Below, in pieces: positions 1 through 9,165 of a DNA stretch of 64,000 nt (its first letter is position 1; every line of letters starts with the position of its first letter). Location: positions 5,156 through 69,155 of the forward strand of contig CAJMNR010000019.1 in NCBI GenBank assembly GCA_905214875.1. The letters run 5' to 3'. A program made the translations under genes and the position numbers. The notes under the pieces are model-generated. The model was not told where the DNA came from. It was given only the letters and a program-made list of their open reading frames with translations, and searched no databases. This stretch comes from an uncultured bacterium (GTDB lineage Bacteria > Bacillota > Clostridia > Lachnospirales > Lachnospiraceae).

Positions 1-1419
1 ACGGAAATCTTGCGACATGGCAATTTTGCGATTTATCCAGTAGAGCCGATTATTCGTCATGGAAATGAAGTTTGCGTGATGTCTTGTGAAGATGAGGAAG
101 ACATGCTTCAGAAGACGGCGGATACAATTTTATCATGGCAAAAAGAAGGGCATGAGACAATCGCCATAATCTGTCGTGACGAGGAGGAAGCGTCCATGGT
201 AAGCGAGAAGCTAAAAGGAAGAATACCACTCAATGACAGCAACCTTATGACGGCGGAATTCGGTAGTGGTGTCATGGTGCTTCCTGTGGAATATAGCAAG
301 GGTCTGGAATTCGATGGGGTATTAATCTACCATCCATCGAAGGAACATTATCCAGCAAAAGATCAGTATGTAAAGCTTTTATATGTGGCAGCAACACGTG
401 CGCTTCATGAACTTGCGGTCGTTCATATGGGAGATTTGTCCGAGTTAATTGCCAAGCCTGTATCCGAGGAAAAGCAGATGCAGTCATTGGAACGTAAGAC
501 GGAGAATGTACGTAAGCAAGTTACAAAGAAGCAATATATAGCGAAAGAAGATACACTAAGAAAGCCAAACGAGAAAAAAGCTCAGAGTGAACCAAATGTT
601 CAAGCTAAGCCAAAAGAACAGACAAGTTCTAAACCAAAGCCAGTCATGGTGCAGCAGAAAAGAACGGAACGACCAGACCGACCAATCAATACGTCTCCTT
701 ATCGATTTGGAGAGGTAGTGGATAGTAATTTACTACGTCCGAAAGGACATGGGAGGATTGAGCATACATTGCGTAGTGCAAAGAAGACAAAGCGATATCT
801 TGAACTAGTCAGTGGATATGGAATTCTTCGTCTTACTCCTGTGGATGAAGGCATCATCCGAGTGCAGTTTCGAAAACAAGAGGCAGCAGACTTTGTACCA
901 GGATATTGGGACTATGTACCCGAAAAGCCAGTTGCATGGAGTGTGAAACAGGGGCCAGCCCACATAGAGATGGCCGTGGGAGAGATGGTAATCAAGGTCG
1001 GCAAAAAGACTGGTGCAATTCAATTTTTTGACAATAATGATAACTTATTATTGGAAGAAAAGAGTGAACTGCCAAGACAAGTGGAAACAGGTCATTATAT
1101 ACCACAGACATGGAATTACTTTAACTGGCCGGCAAAGGAAAAGCTGTTTGCAAAAGGCATTATCGATGAAAGCTTGGAACCTATGAATCAGAAGGCTAGA
1201 TATATCTCCTTTGGTGGGAAAAAGCAACGTATGCCTATGCTAGTGTCTAGGAATGGATATGGCCTTGGTATTGCAGCAGAAGAGACGGTTATGTGCTGTG
1301 ATATTCCAATGTATGGTCCTTATGTTTACACCGAAGGAGCAAATCAGATCGACTATTATTTTATGTATGGTGGTAACCGTAGTAAGACGTTGGAGTTGTA
1401 TAGGAAGATTACAAACTAG
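1..1419 (+). CDS. HelD-like UvrD/Rep superfamily helicase C-terminal part fused to a GH31 N-terminal-type domain (5' end outside window)
   Basis: The frame is open from base 1, so the gene begins upstream; 472 residues are visible. Residues 1-145 look like the last part of an SF1 helicase of the HelD (RNA polymerase recycling) type: a GLEFDGVLIY stretch near residue 100 matches helicase motif V and LYVAATRALHEL near 127 matches motif VI. A charged Lys/Gln/Pro-rich linker follows (about 150-235). From about 245 to the stop the sequence resembles the beta-sandwich domain that precedes the barrel of family 31 glycosidases: a KKTGAIQFFD strand, an RMPMLVSRNGYGLGI stretch and the closing EGANQIDYYFMYG and YRKIT. 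The stop falls where the catalytic barrel would begin, and no barrel sequence follows in any frame before the hairpin at 1451. Helicase assignment is firm; the GH31-type call is by pattern only. The domain would have no catalytic residues. Confidence 0.75.
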   Translation, partial: TEILRHGNFAIYPVEPIIRHGNEVCVMSCEDEEDMLQKTADTILSWQKEGHETIAIICRDEEEASMVSEKLKGRIPLNDSNLMTAEFGSGVMVLPVEYSKGLEFDGVLIYHPSKEHYPAKDQYVKLLYVAATRALHELAVVHMGDLSELIAKPVSEEKQMQSLERKTENVRKQVTKKQYIAKEDTLRKPNEKKAQSEPNVQAKPKEQTSSKPKPVMVQQKRTERPDRPINTSPYRFGEVVDSNLLRPKGHGRIEHTLRSAKKTKRYLELVSGYGILRLTPVDEGIIRVQFRKQEAADFVPGYWDYVPEKPVAWSVKQGPAHIEMAVGEMVIKVGKKTGAIQFFDNNDNLLLEEKSELPRQVETGHYIPQTWNYFNWPAKEKLFAKGIIDESLEPMNQKARYISFGGKKQRMPMLVSRNGYGLGIAAEETVMCCDIPMYGPYVYTEGANQIDYYFMYGGNRSKTLELYRKITN

Positions 1420-1450
1420 ACTGAAATGTTTTATGAGATTAAGAAAAAGA

Positions 1451-1494
1451 CAAAGGCGTCTGAGAAAGTTTAGAAACTTTTTCAGACGCCTTTG
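1451..1494 (-). terminator. Hairpin terminator between helicase gene and trmO
   Basis: CAAAGGCGTCTGAGAAAG pairs with a CTTTTTCAGACGCCTTTG arm. On the minus strand the stem is followed by a T-rich run, so it mainly ends trmO, but it also lies 31 bp after the helicase stop and may serve both convergent genes. Confidence 0.7.
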
Positions 1495-1537
1495 TGGTCT
1501 GTATGCAGAATACGGGAATGTCTGGGCTGCCATGGTC

Positions 1538-2011
1538 CTAGAAATTAAATACATCCTCCCAGGCAAAATCACCGGACGTCTCTGTACTGTTTGGCCAATC
1601 CCGACACCATTGAGGTACGCCTGGAGTTTCTACTCGATCGAGGCTTGGAGTATATGGTTTTATATCGAGGATAGGCGTCTTATCAAACGCATCAATATAT
1701 GCAATCTGGATAATGCCTTTTTCATAATCAATCTGAATAATCTCGGCAGCAGTCAATGCAATCGGATTTGGACGTGCTGGTGATCTTGTCGCAAAGATAC
1801 CTAAGGTTGCAGGCCCCTTTTTATAAGGTTGCTCTGCTTCAAGAATAGCTCTTGCCTTTTCATTATCGCATTCGCTAAACCACCAGAGCACATTTACATG
1901 GCTGAACCCGTCAAGTGCCTGTAGTGCAGGAATATACTGTGGGTCAATGTTAAGAAATGTACCAGTTTCGTTGCTACGGATTTCTCCAATAGAATGAACT
2001 TCATAAGTCAT
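1538..2011 (-). CDS. trmO: TrmO/TsaA-like tRNA-threonylcarbamoyladenosine methyltransferase
   Basis: A 157-residue protein of the TsaA/TrmO beta-barrel family, which uses S-adenosylmethionine to methylate N6-threonylcarbamoyladenosine at position 37 of some tRNAs. The family signature TRSPARPNPIALT is present near residue 77, preceded by the conserved LDGFSHVNVLWWF segment. The length fits single-domain bacterial members; the longer E. coli protein has an extra C-terminal domain that is absent here. GGGAGG lies just upstream of the ATG at 2011. The gene stands alone, with its own terminator at 1451-1494. Family members in Firmicutes are only partly characterised, so the exact tRNA substrate is inferred. 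Confidence 0.85.
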   Translation of the reverse strand: MTYEVHSIGEIRSNETGTFLNIDPQYIPALQALDGFSHVNVLWWFSECDNEKARAILEAEQPYKKGPATLGIFATRSPARPNPIALTAAEIIQIDYEKGIIQIAYIDAFDKTPILDIKPYTPSLDRVETPGVPQWCRDWPNSTETSGDFAWEDVFNF

Positions 2012-2054
2012 AAGATTACCTCCCTTATTTATTTTGTAAATTCAGAGTAATCCC

Positions 2055-2897
2055 TCACATCATGTGAGAGTCAAGAAAGAATGTTCTGTTTTCTAAAGGG
2101 ATTTGGATTTCAGTTAGGTATTTGTCTGGGTTTGGTTCATTCCATGGCCCACGGTGTACAAGTTGGCGGTTTGGCCCAGACATTTTATATTCACTGTTTT
2201 TTTGCAACCAATCGGAAAAAGCTAAGTAGGCTCTGGCAATATTGGAAAATTCACCGTATACCATTGTGCAAGCCATAATCGGAACTGGAGCGATTGTCTG
2301 ATAGATAAAATCTCCTGTGCTTTTCCCAAGTTTTTTAACTTCTGCACATAATTCGATATCAACCTCTTTTTCCTTATATTCGATATCATGGTAGATGGAA
2401 AATGTCTTATCGGAAACAGGAATGTGATTTTGCGTGGCAAAAGATGATAGCTCCTTCCAAAGTTCGCTTTCGTGATAATATGTTGGTACGACCCGTCGTA
2501 AGGATAATACTTGATAGGCGGGGATGGATTTAAGTGAAATATTATAGTGCATTTCACTTTTTTTATGTACAAGTTCTTTTTTGGCAAGTTCAATCTTTTT
2601 GAGTTTTTCTTTCTCTTCCAGTATTGTGTTTTCTATTTGTGCGTATTTTGCATTCAGTTGTTCTATGAGTTGTTGTTCCTCTTCATTTGTTAGGGCTACT
2701 GCGATTTCAGCAACAGTAAACCCACTATCGCGAAGATAGACGATTTTGTTGAGTACAGGTATTTGCTCTACGGAATACATACGATATCCGGTCCACGGGT
2801 CTATTTGGGAAGGTTTTAGGAGTCCAATTTCATCATAGTACCGTAACATTCTGATGGATACTTGCGTCAATTTAGAAAATTCTCCGATTTTAAACAT
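2055..2897 (-). CDS. MerR family regulator with GyrI-like effector-binding domain
   Basis: 280 residues. The N-terminal 70 residues form a MerR winged helix (MFKIGEFSKL, then SIRMLRYYDEIGLL), followed by a coiled-coil dimerisation helix rich in Glu/Lys (about 75-115). Residues 120-280 resemble the GyrI-like / AraC effector-binding fold of BmrR-type multidrug-sensing regulators. It probably binds a small hydrophobic ligand and twists its target promoter. An AAGGAAG ribosome site precedes the ATG. The gene is divergent from the YitT-family gene at 3096, which is a possible target, and the minus-strand promoter region (2940-2970) holds a direct repeat of ATGGGA. The ligand is unknown. Confidence 0.85.
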   Translation of the reverse strand: MFKIGEFSKLTQVSIRMLRYYDEIGLLKPSQIDPWTGYRMYSVEQIPVLNKIVYLRDSGFTVAEIAVALTNEEEQQLIEQLNAKYAQIENTILEEKEKLKKIELAKKELVHKKSEMHYNISLKSIPAYQVLSLRRVVPTYYHESELWKELSSFATQNHIPVSDKTFSIYHDIEYKEKEVDIELCAEVKKLGKSTGDFIYQTIAPVPIMACTMVYGEFSNIARAYLAFSDWLQKNSEYKMSGPNRQLVHRGPWNEPNPDKYLTEIQIPLENRTFFLDSHMM

Positions 2898-3095
2898 GCG
2901 ATCAACTTCCTTTTATTTGGTTTGCTAAGTTGATTTAAATATAGCATGGGAGAAATGGGATAACAAGTATACTGGATTGGAAACGTATGATGATTTTTGA
3001 AATAATAGATAGTGGTAGCATTTGGCATAAACAGAGGAGATATGTTAAACTTATTGTGATAGTCTGAGTGAAACATATAGAAAAGGAGGCGCTAT

Positions 3096-4004
3096 ATGAA
3101 AAAGATAAGACACATAGCAAAAACAATACAGAGTGAATTAAAAAAGCTTCAGCTAAGAAATTTCTTATTACTATTTATTGCAGGCGTAATTAATGCCTTT
3201 GGGGTTACGGTTTTTATGGCACCAGTCGGGTTATATGACAGCGGTATTTCTGGCACTTCTATTTTCCTTTCACAAATCACACCCGAATATCTAACATTAT
3301 CAATTTTCCTTATTATTTTGAATATCCCATTGTTTTTAATTGGATTAAAGAAGCAAGGAAAACCATTTACAATCTATGCATGTTTTGCAGTTGCATGTTA
3401 TTCCTTTAATGCATGGATTATTACTGACGTTCTGCCAGTTGACGTCACTTTTGCATCGCCATTAGCAGGTACGGATTTGTTACTTTGCGCCTTGTTTGGT
3501 GGGCTCATTTCCGGCATCGGCAGTGGTCTTGCAATTCGATTTGGCGGGGCAATGGATGGAATCGAGGTTTTGGCCGTCATATTTGCCAAGCGAATTGGTG
3601 TAAGTGTTGGAACGTTTGTAATGGCCTATAATATCGTTTTATATGTTGCAACAGGGGTTGTTCTTAGAAGCTGGATTCTTCCGTTATATTCAATTATTTC
3701 TTATGGTGCAGCGCTCAAGACGGTAGATTTTATCGTGGAGGGCCTTGACAGGGAAAAAGCTGCGATGATTGTTACGAATAAGCATAGTGAAATATGCAGT
3801 GAACTTTCCAATGAGTTTCAGTGTGGTATCACCATGATCGATGCATGTGGGTATTATTCCAATGCAGAAAAGAAGATGTTATACATAGTGGTCAATCGAT
3901 TCCAAATTAAAAAGATGCGCGATATTGTCCATGAGATTGATCCACAGGCATACATAACCATAAGTGATGTGGCGGATGTGTTTGCCGGAAATCAGACACA
4001 ATAG
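3096..4004 (+). CDS. YitT family membrane protein (DUF161 + DUF2179)
   Basis: 302 residues. About five hydrophobic membrane segments occupy residues 25-215 (for example LLLFIAGVINAFGVTVFMA and LLLCALFGGLISGIGSGLAI), with the glycine-rich RFGGAMDGIEVLAVIFAKR stretch typical of the family. The soluble C-terminal 80 residues are the DUF2179 domain (EKAAMIVTNKHSEICSEL, then ITISDVADVFAG). Function of the family is unknown; transport has been proposed. AAAGGAGG precedes the ATG. A second, diverged family member lies at 23925 in this window. The gene is monocistronic, with a terminator at 4078. Confidence 0.85.
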   Translation: MKKIRHIAKTIQSELKKLQLRNFLLLFIAGVINAFGVTVFMAPVGLYDSGISGTSIFLSQITPEYLTLSIFLIILNIPLFLIGLKKQGKPFTIYACFAVACYSFNAWIITDVLPVDVTFASPLAGTDLLLCALFGGLISGIGSGLAIRFGGAMDGIEVLAVIFAKRIGVSVGTFVMAYNIVLYVATGVVLRSWILPLYSIISYGAALKTVDFIVEGLDREKAAMIVTNKHSEICSELSNEFQCGITMIDACGYYSNAEKKMLYIVVNRFQIKKMRDIVHEIDPQAYITISDVADVFAGNQTQ

Positions 4005-4077
4005 TCGTGAAAACAGTATAGGAGGATGTTATGGGGCAATTATGAAAATTACCGAGCATAGGTATCGAGTAAACGAA

Positions 4078-4122
4078 GGGACCTGTTTCGCTCTGATTAC
4101 AGAGTGGAACGGTTCCTTTTTT
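4078..4122 (+). terminator. Intrinsic terminator after YitT gene
   Basis: GGGACC...GCTCTG pairs, with wobbles, with CAGAGTGGAACGGTTCC, followed by six T. It sits between convergent genes and ends the YitT transcript. Confidence 0.75.
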
Positions 4123-4128
4123 ATGTAT

Positions 4129-4785
4129 TTATTTTTGTAAGGATTCAACGGTCATTTGAATTTCATCCATACGTTTTATGATGTCTGCAATTGCTTCTGT
4201 TTCGTCATGAGGGCGGATTTGCGGACTTTGCTCTTCACGCTGTTTGATGTCTTTTCTAAATAGAAATTTGAAAACAGTTCGTACAAATGGCTGAATGAAG
4301 AACAGTTGTGAGAAAAAAGCAAAAGGAAGATTCAAGCATACAAGCTTGAGCCAGTTTGCAAGTAGCGTAAAGATATTAAAGCCTTCGTAATATGGATAGT
4401 ATAGAAATGCAGCAATAAAGCTCATGGCAGGGCACATCAGGCCAACAGTAGCACAAATAATTGCCGTTTCAAATAACATTGGGTGATTCCTTTGTGGGTC
4501 AAAGACGCGACGAGCCAGCTTAAAGGAACAAGGACTTCCCATAATGTTTTCTAATAAAAATGCAAAGGCAAATTCGATAAGGATTACAGCCCAAATGGGA
4601 AGGTAGCTCCCAAACATATAGACTCCACCTTGATGATTGATTGCAGAGATCACACTGTGAGAGTTGTTGATTGTCATAAGAGTAGTTCCATTGACAACGT
4701 ATAGACTGTAGAACACATATGCGTGTACAGTGATTAAAACGGTTAGAAAGGCAAAGACCATTCTTTGAAATTGATTTCTTGGCAT
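4129..4785 (-). CDS. DUF2798 family membrane protein
   Basis: 218 residues with four predicted membrane helices arranged as two similar halves (residues about 6-28 and 60-85, then 105-130 and 140-170). The sequence contains the NFxR/LARRVFDPQ-type loop and MCPAMSF segment seen in DUF2798 proteins. The last 35 residues are polar and Glu-rich (KRMDEIQMTVESLQK), perhaps a short coiled coil. A GTG nine bases earlier is in frame, but the AAAGGAG ribosome site overlaps it, so the ATG at 4785 with an eight-base spacing is preferred. Function unknown. Confidence 0.7.
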   Translation of the reverse strand: MPRNQFQRMVFAFLTVLITVHAYVFYSLYVVNGTTLMTINNSHSVISAINHQGGVYMFGSYLPIWAVILIEFAFAFLLENIMGSPCSFKLARRVFDPQRNHPMLFETAIICATVGLMCPAMSFIAAFLYYPYYEGFNIFTLLANWLKLVCLNLPFAFFSQLFFIQPFVRTVFKFLFRKDIKQREEQSPQIRPHDETEAIADIIKRMDEIQMTVESLQK

Positions 4786-5184
4786 AAAGCACACTCCTTT
4801 AGATTGTTTTATGAATGTTCAAGCGCAGGTAGGTATAAGGAAACTGTAAAAAACGTAAAAAAAACACGCTTTACCAGGGAGAGATTACAAGTTAAAGTAC
4901 CGTAATCAGATTTACATACCCAAAGGTAAAACATGTGTCGTGCATTGATTCATATTCACTTACTACTTAACATATCAAAAAGTTTATGCAAATGCAAAGG
5001 CAATAATGCACAAAAAATCATTTTTCGGGGATAGAAAATAGTAAAAGTTCAGAAAATAAATAGAGTGGAAAAATATTAGAAAGTCTCTTGGGGAATGTGA
5101 GGAATATGTAGTATTTTGATATTTTTAGTAGAACTTTATAAAAAGATACTTTATAATAAGCAAAAAGTGACAGGAGGATTTTAC
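4786..5184. other. Intergenic region, 399 bp
   Basis: A divergent promoter region between the DUF2798 gene and the HD gene. It is very AT-rich with no convincing ORF. A TATAAT hexamer at 5152-5157 is a plausible -10 for the HD gene, with only a weak -35. Nothing else was recognised. Confidence 0.5.
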
Positions 5185-7149
5185 TTGAAAAAAGGTATTT
5201 ATATGAACGACACAATTCATGGATTGATTGCGTTAACGGAGTATGAGAAACGAATTATCTCTACGATCGGATTCAATCGTCTTCATGATGTATATCAGAA
5301 TTCTACAGTTTATCTTACATTTCCAACGAATCGAACAAAAAGATTCGAACACTCCATCGGAACAATGAAGCTTTGTTCGGATATGTTTTTCCATTCGTTA
5401 TTAAATACATCAGATACAATGTTACATGAGTTCTTCGAGATATTTGAAAAAGAATATGCTGAGATTTTGCAAGAAATAGGAGAAGATACGGAACTTTGCG
5501 AAGAGAAATTAGGAGGAATCAAGCCAAATGCGATGCCTCAAATTGAGTTTGATAAGCTAAGACATTCCTTAATTCCGAATAATGTGCCAGAGAAGTATAG
5601 AGTCATCCAGTTGATTCTTATGCAAGGCATACGTGCGGCCGCATTATTACATGACATAGGGCATCCTCCATTTAGCCATATTGTTGAGTTTGCTTTAAAA
5701 GATGTGTACTTAGAATATAAGGATAAAGAAGGAGAACAGACAGAACATCAAAAAGAATTTTTAACTGTCATGTCCAAATACTTTGAGGATAATAAAAAGC
5801 TTCATGAGCAAATGGGCGATGAAATCAGTGATGGAATCTTAAGAAAGATTATTGCACCTATTTCTGATGATGAGGAACGATATAATGAGAATTTATTTGA
5901 ACTCCTTGTATTAGAAAGTGTAAACAGAATGTTTAAGGAAAAAGGTGCATTCGAATATATCCATAGAATACTTGACTCTGGTTTAGACGGAGACCGTCTG
6001 GATTATGTGACAAGAGATGTTCTAAGCTCTGGTATGGATTCTGGTAAGATCGAGTATAGCAGGATTATTAATGAGATGAAGGTCATTGTTCAAAATGGAG
6101 AAATCTTCTTCTGTCTTCCATTAAAGACGGTTACTTCGGTAGAAGACTTTATTAAGCGTAGATACAATAGCTATAAAGATATTATCTATCATCATAGGGT
6201 AATTAAGACGGATTTCCTTTTAGAAGGAATTGTAAATGAGCTTGTGAAAAAGTATCTGAATGAAAGCGAAGCGGAAGCACAACGTGATAGCGAGGTGTTG
6301 ATTCCATTTGATATTTCAGGGCTATGGTTCCCATTAGGCAATAAAAAGAGTGCAATTAAGGCGAATGCACTTTCTCAATGGAATGACTCTTGGTTGATGA
6401 CCGTACTTAAGCAAATCTATTATACGAAGTATTATCACAATGAGAGTATTGAAGAAGGATCTTCTGAATTTGTATTAGAACAGCGCTTAACAGAGTTGTT
6501 ACGTAACAGTAAGCGCTACTATTCCTTAATCAAGCGCAGTGAGAACTTCAAGATTATTGATGATGCGGTTAAGTATGAATTATATAATAAGAAAGACGAA
6601 ATCGAAGCATTAATCGATCGAATCAATGAGCTGGTAGAGCCATCGGCAGAGACACCACTTCCAGAGGGCATGGGAAAAGCAATTGGTGCAGTTTATCAAA
6701 TGCTGCAAAATATAACGAAGAGTGGATCTGGATTTGTATTGTCTTTCGTTGCTCGCTATATGAAGGAAATGCAGATTAATTTGTTTGAAGAGCGAGTACA
6801 ACAAATCGTGAAAGAGCAAACAGACAGTACGTTTAAAGACATTAAGACGTATGATACGGTGACGTTATTTAGAAGAATCTCCATTGGAATGGATAAGCCA
6901 ATTTATTTTTACAATCATAAGGAAGCAATCTGTACATTAGATGCAGTTAGCGGGATTGCAGATATCTTACAATTAGATTCGGATTATCTTCCTGTTTTCT
7001 ATATCTATATTTTAGCCAAAAACGCAGATGCAGAGATGAAGGAAAAGAGAGAAGAACTTTTAAGTAGTATCGGTACAAGAATCGGTGTTGAACTTACAGA
7101 ACGAATTGAGGAAGTATTGAACGCTTATATTGAACAGATGAAGAAATAA
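5185..7149 (+). CDS. HD-domain phosphohydrolase (dNTPase-like)
   Basis: 654 residues. The N-terminal part carries RFEHSIGTMKLC (first metal His), then LLHDIGHPPFSH near residue 165 (the HD motif), and DGDRLDYVTRDVLSSG near 275 (the distal Asp), the set seen in deoxynucleoside triphosphate triphosphohydrolase-like HD proteins. The C-terminal 300 residues are helical and match no domain I can name. The start is taken as TTG 5185, because AGGAGG at 5172-5177 is seven bases upstream; the ATG at 5203 is an alternative. It is not the short classical Dgt, so substrate specificity is uncertain. Transcription ends at the hairpin at 7169. Confidence 0.8.
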   Translation: MKKGIYMNDTIHGLIALTEYEKRIISTIGFNRLHDVYQNSTVYLTFPTNRTKRFEHSIGTMKLCSDMFFHSLLNTSDTMLHEFFEIFEKEYAEILQEIGEDTELCEEKLGGIKPNAMPQIEFDKLRHSLIPNNVPEKYRVIQLILMQGIRAAALLHDIGHPPFSHIVEFALKDVYLEYKDKEGEQTEHQKEFLTVMSKYFEDNKKLHEQMGDEISDGILRKIIAPISDDEERYNENLFELLVLESVNRMFKEKGAFEYIHRILDSGLDGDRLDYVTRDVLSSGMDSGKIEYSRIINEMKVIVQNGEIFFCLPLKTVTSVEDFIKRRYNSYKDIIYHHRVIKTDFLLEGIVNELVKKYLNESEAEAQRDSEVLIPFDISGLWFPLGNKKSAIKANALSQWNDSWLMTVLKQIYYTKYYHNESIEEGSSEFVLEQRLTELLRNSKRYYSLIKRSENFKIIDDAVKYELYNKKDEIEALIDRINELVEPSAETPLPEGMGKAIGAVYQMLQNITKSGSGFVLSFVARYMKEMQINLFEERVQQIVKEQTDSTFKDIKTYDTVTLFRRISIGMDKPIYFYNHKEAICTLDAVSGIADILQLDSDYLPVFYIYILAKNADAEMKEKREELLSSIGTRIGVELTERIEEVLNAYIEQMKK

Positions 7150-7168
7150 AAATCAGGAATTCAGAAAA

Positions 7169-7209
7169 TAAGAGAAACTCGCTAAATGGGTTTCTCTTAT
7201 TTCTTTTTC
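7169..7209 (+). terminator. Intrinsic terminator after HD gene
   Basis: TAAGAGAAAC pairs with GTTTCTCTTA and is followed by a T-rich stretch. The hairpin runs directly into the decayed MATE frame that follows. Confidence 0.75.
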
Positions 7210-7764
7210 TATATCATAATTAAAAACCTAGTAGCCTGTATATGCATAGGCATTGGAATTGGCGGCGGTATCCTGGTAGGAAACGAGTTAGGTGCAGGGC
7301 AACTTACAAAGGCCAAGGCATACGGAAATAGAGTTACTAAAATGGCAATCATAAGCGGAGCCATCTCAGGAGCATTTATTGTACTCATCAGTCCACTGAT
7401 TGTAATGTCAGTGAAAATGACACCAGAGGCAACGAAGTATTTAAAGTGGATGCTAGTTATGTGCTCTTATTACATGATTGGGAAATCGATTAACAGTACG
7501 ACAATCGGTGGAATCTTCTGTGCAGGTGGCGACTCCAAGTTTGGATTTATCTGTGACACAATAACGTTATGGGTAGTAACGGTTCCACTTGGACTTATTG
7601 CGGCATTTGTATGGAACCTTCCAATCCTAGCGGTATATTTTATTGTGAATTTAGATGAAATTATTAAGTTGCCAGCGGTATATATCCATTACAAGAAATA
7701 TCGCTGGGTAAAAGATTTAACGACACAAAAGAGTGGTGAAGAAAAGAACGCCATGGTGATTTAA
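7202..7764 (+). pseudogene. MATE efflux pump, C-terminal half only
   Basis: An open frame of about 190 residues that matches only the second half of a MATE transporter: a LVACICIGIGIGGGILVGNE helix, LGAGQLTKAKAYGNRV loop, and three or four further membrane helices ending in a YRWVKDL tail. The family norm is about 450 residues (compare the intact copy at 43545). The only upstream ATG (7186) lies inside the terminator hairpin of the preceding gene and has no ribosome site. The N-terminal half is missing from the flanking DNA, so this looks like a remnant left by a deletion whose left edge is at the HD-gene terminator. Confidence 0.75.
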
Positions 7765-7864
7765 GGAGAAAATAGAGATGAAAGCTGTATAATAGGAATT
7801 GAAGCAAATCAAATGGAACAGACCGTTTAAAAAGAGGTCTAAGAATAGGAAAGGGGATTTACAC

Positions 7865-8482
7865 ATGAGTATCAAAGAGAAAGATAAGATGCACACAGAG
7901 GAGCTTTATTTACCTGGAGATGAAGAAATCATGGAGTTTCAGACAAAGTGTTTGGACCGTTTATATGATTTTAATATGACGAGACCGACAGAGTATGAAA
8001 AACGACAGAATCTGATGAGTGAGATGTTTGCAGAATGTGGTGAGAATTGTTATATTGAACCACCGTTTCATTCTAATTTCGGTGGTAGACATATTCATCT
8101 TGGAAAGAATGTTTATTTTAACTTCAATGTTACCATTGTGGATGATACCCACGTGTATATCGGAGATTACACGATGCTAGGACCAAACGTGGTAATTGCT
8201 ACAGCGGGTCATCCGATTCTTCCTGAACTTAGACAAGAAGGATATCAATATAATTCTCCGGTCCATATCGGCAAGAACTGCTGGATTGGAGCGGGTGTAA
8301 TCGTAGTACCTGGAGTAACGATTGGGGACAATGTCGTAATTGGAGCAGGGAGTATTGTAACGAAGGACATTCCAAGCAACTCTCTTGCAGTAGGAAATCC
8401 ATGCAGGGTACTTCGCGAAGTAAATGAAGAAGACCGTAAGTATTATTTTAAAAAGAAACCGATTCCAAAAGAATTATTATAG
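7865..8482 (+). CDS. Maltose/galactoside-type O-acetyltransferase (left-handed beta-helix)
   Basis: 205 residues. An N-terminal helical Mac domain (YEKRQNLMSEMF) is followed by hexapeptide repeats forming a left-handed beta helix, with the LacA/Maa hallmark NFGGRHIHLGKNVYFN and the catalytic His in TAGHPILPELR near residue 115. The C-terminal coil GAGSIVTKDIPSNSLAVGNP is typical. It transfers acetyl from acetyl-CoA to a sugar hydroxyl; the natural substrate of such enzymes is generally unknown. GGAAAGGGG lies ahead of the ATG at 7865; an upstream in-frame TTG at 7799 has no ribosome site. Confidence 0.9.
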   Translation: MSIKEKDKMHTEELYLPGDEEIMEFQTKCLDRLYDFNMTRPTEYEKRQNLMSEMFAECGENCYIEPPFHSNFGGRHIHLGKNVYFNFNVTIVDDTHVYIGDYTMLGPNVVIATAGHPILPELRQEGYQYNSPVHIGKNCWIGAGVIVVPGVTIGDNVVIGAGSIVTKDIPSNSLAVGNPCRVLREVNEEDRKYYFKKKPIPKELL

Positions 8483-8628
8483 AGTTTAAATGTAACAACA
8501 GGGAAATTCTCTTTTCTTTTTCTCTTTTTAGCAGTATCCTAATAGTATGGGGTTACTGAAAAATGGATTTGTCCGTGACGGATATGGTTGGGAAGGATTT
8601 ATGTTTCGAAAGAAAGGATGAAAGAAAG

Positions 8629-9165
8629 ATGAATATACTGACAGAGAGGATAAGGATACGAGATTTTGAACAGAAGGATAAGGAGAGTCTATTTAAAATC
8701 GTGTGGCAGAAAAATGTAGTGAAGTATATGAGAGACTGGTCTGAAAATAAAACAGAACCAGACAGTTTTACCGGGTACATAAACTGGCATCAGTCACAAA
8801 AAGAGTCTACAGATGTTTTCGTAAATAAACGGTATGCCATTACATTAAAGAATTCTGACGAGTTGATTGGTATGGTTGGAATGGGACTAGAAGAAACTTT
8901 AAATGAAGTGGAGATGGCTTATTTTATAGATGAGGCGTATCAGAAAAAAGGATATGCAACAGAGGCGTTACAGGCACTATATGCTTGGTGTATGGAAGTC
9001 TCGGATCTTCCATATATGATTTTAACCATCGATTGTGCCAATGAAGCATCTTGCAGAGTGGCCGAAAAGGCAGGATTTGAATTGTTTGAAAAACGAACAC
9101 CAATCGATCATAAACAACCGAATATGCAAAGTGATAGTTACTTTTATTATAGAAAGTATCGCTAA
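8629..9165 (+). CDS. GNAT family N-acetyltransferase (RimJ/RimL type)
   Basis: 178 residues of the ribosomal-protein-alanine-acetyltransferase-like branch: LTERIRIRDFEQKDKESL at the N-terminus, the acetyl-CoA segment DEAYQKKGYATEALQAL near residue 105, and the CNEASCRVAEKAGFELFE motif. Small-molecule or protein target unknown. The start at 8629 follows an AAAGGA site by ten bases; the frame is open back to 8563 without a better signal. It stands alone between the acetyltransferase and the AraC gene. Confidence 0.8.
   Translation: MNILTERIRIRDFEQKDKESLFKIVWQKNVVKYMRDWSENKTEPDSFTGYINWHQSQKESTDVFVNKRYAITLKNSDELIGMVGMGLEETLNEVEMAYFIDEAYQKKGYATEALQALYAWCMEVSDLPYMILTIDCANEASCRVAEKAGFELFEKRTPIDHKQPNMQSDSYFYYRKYR

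Noticed and set aside
1253..1783. 176-residue plus-strand frame after the helicase gene
   Set aside because: It runs through the helicase gene end, the terminator and the antisense of trmO, with no ribosome site.
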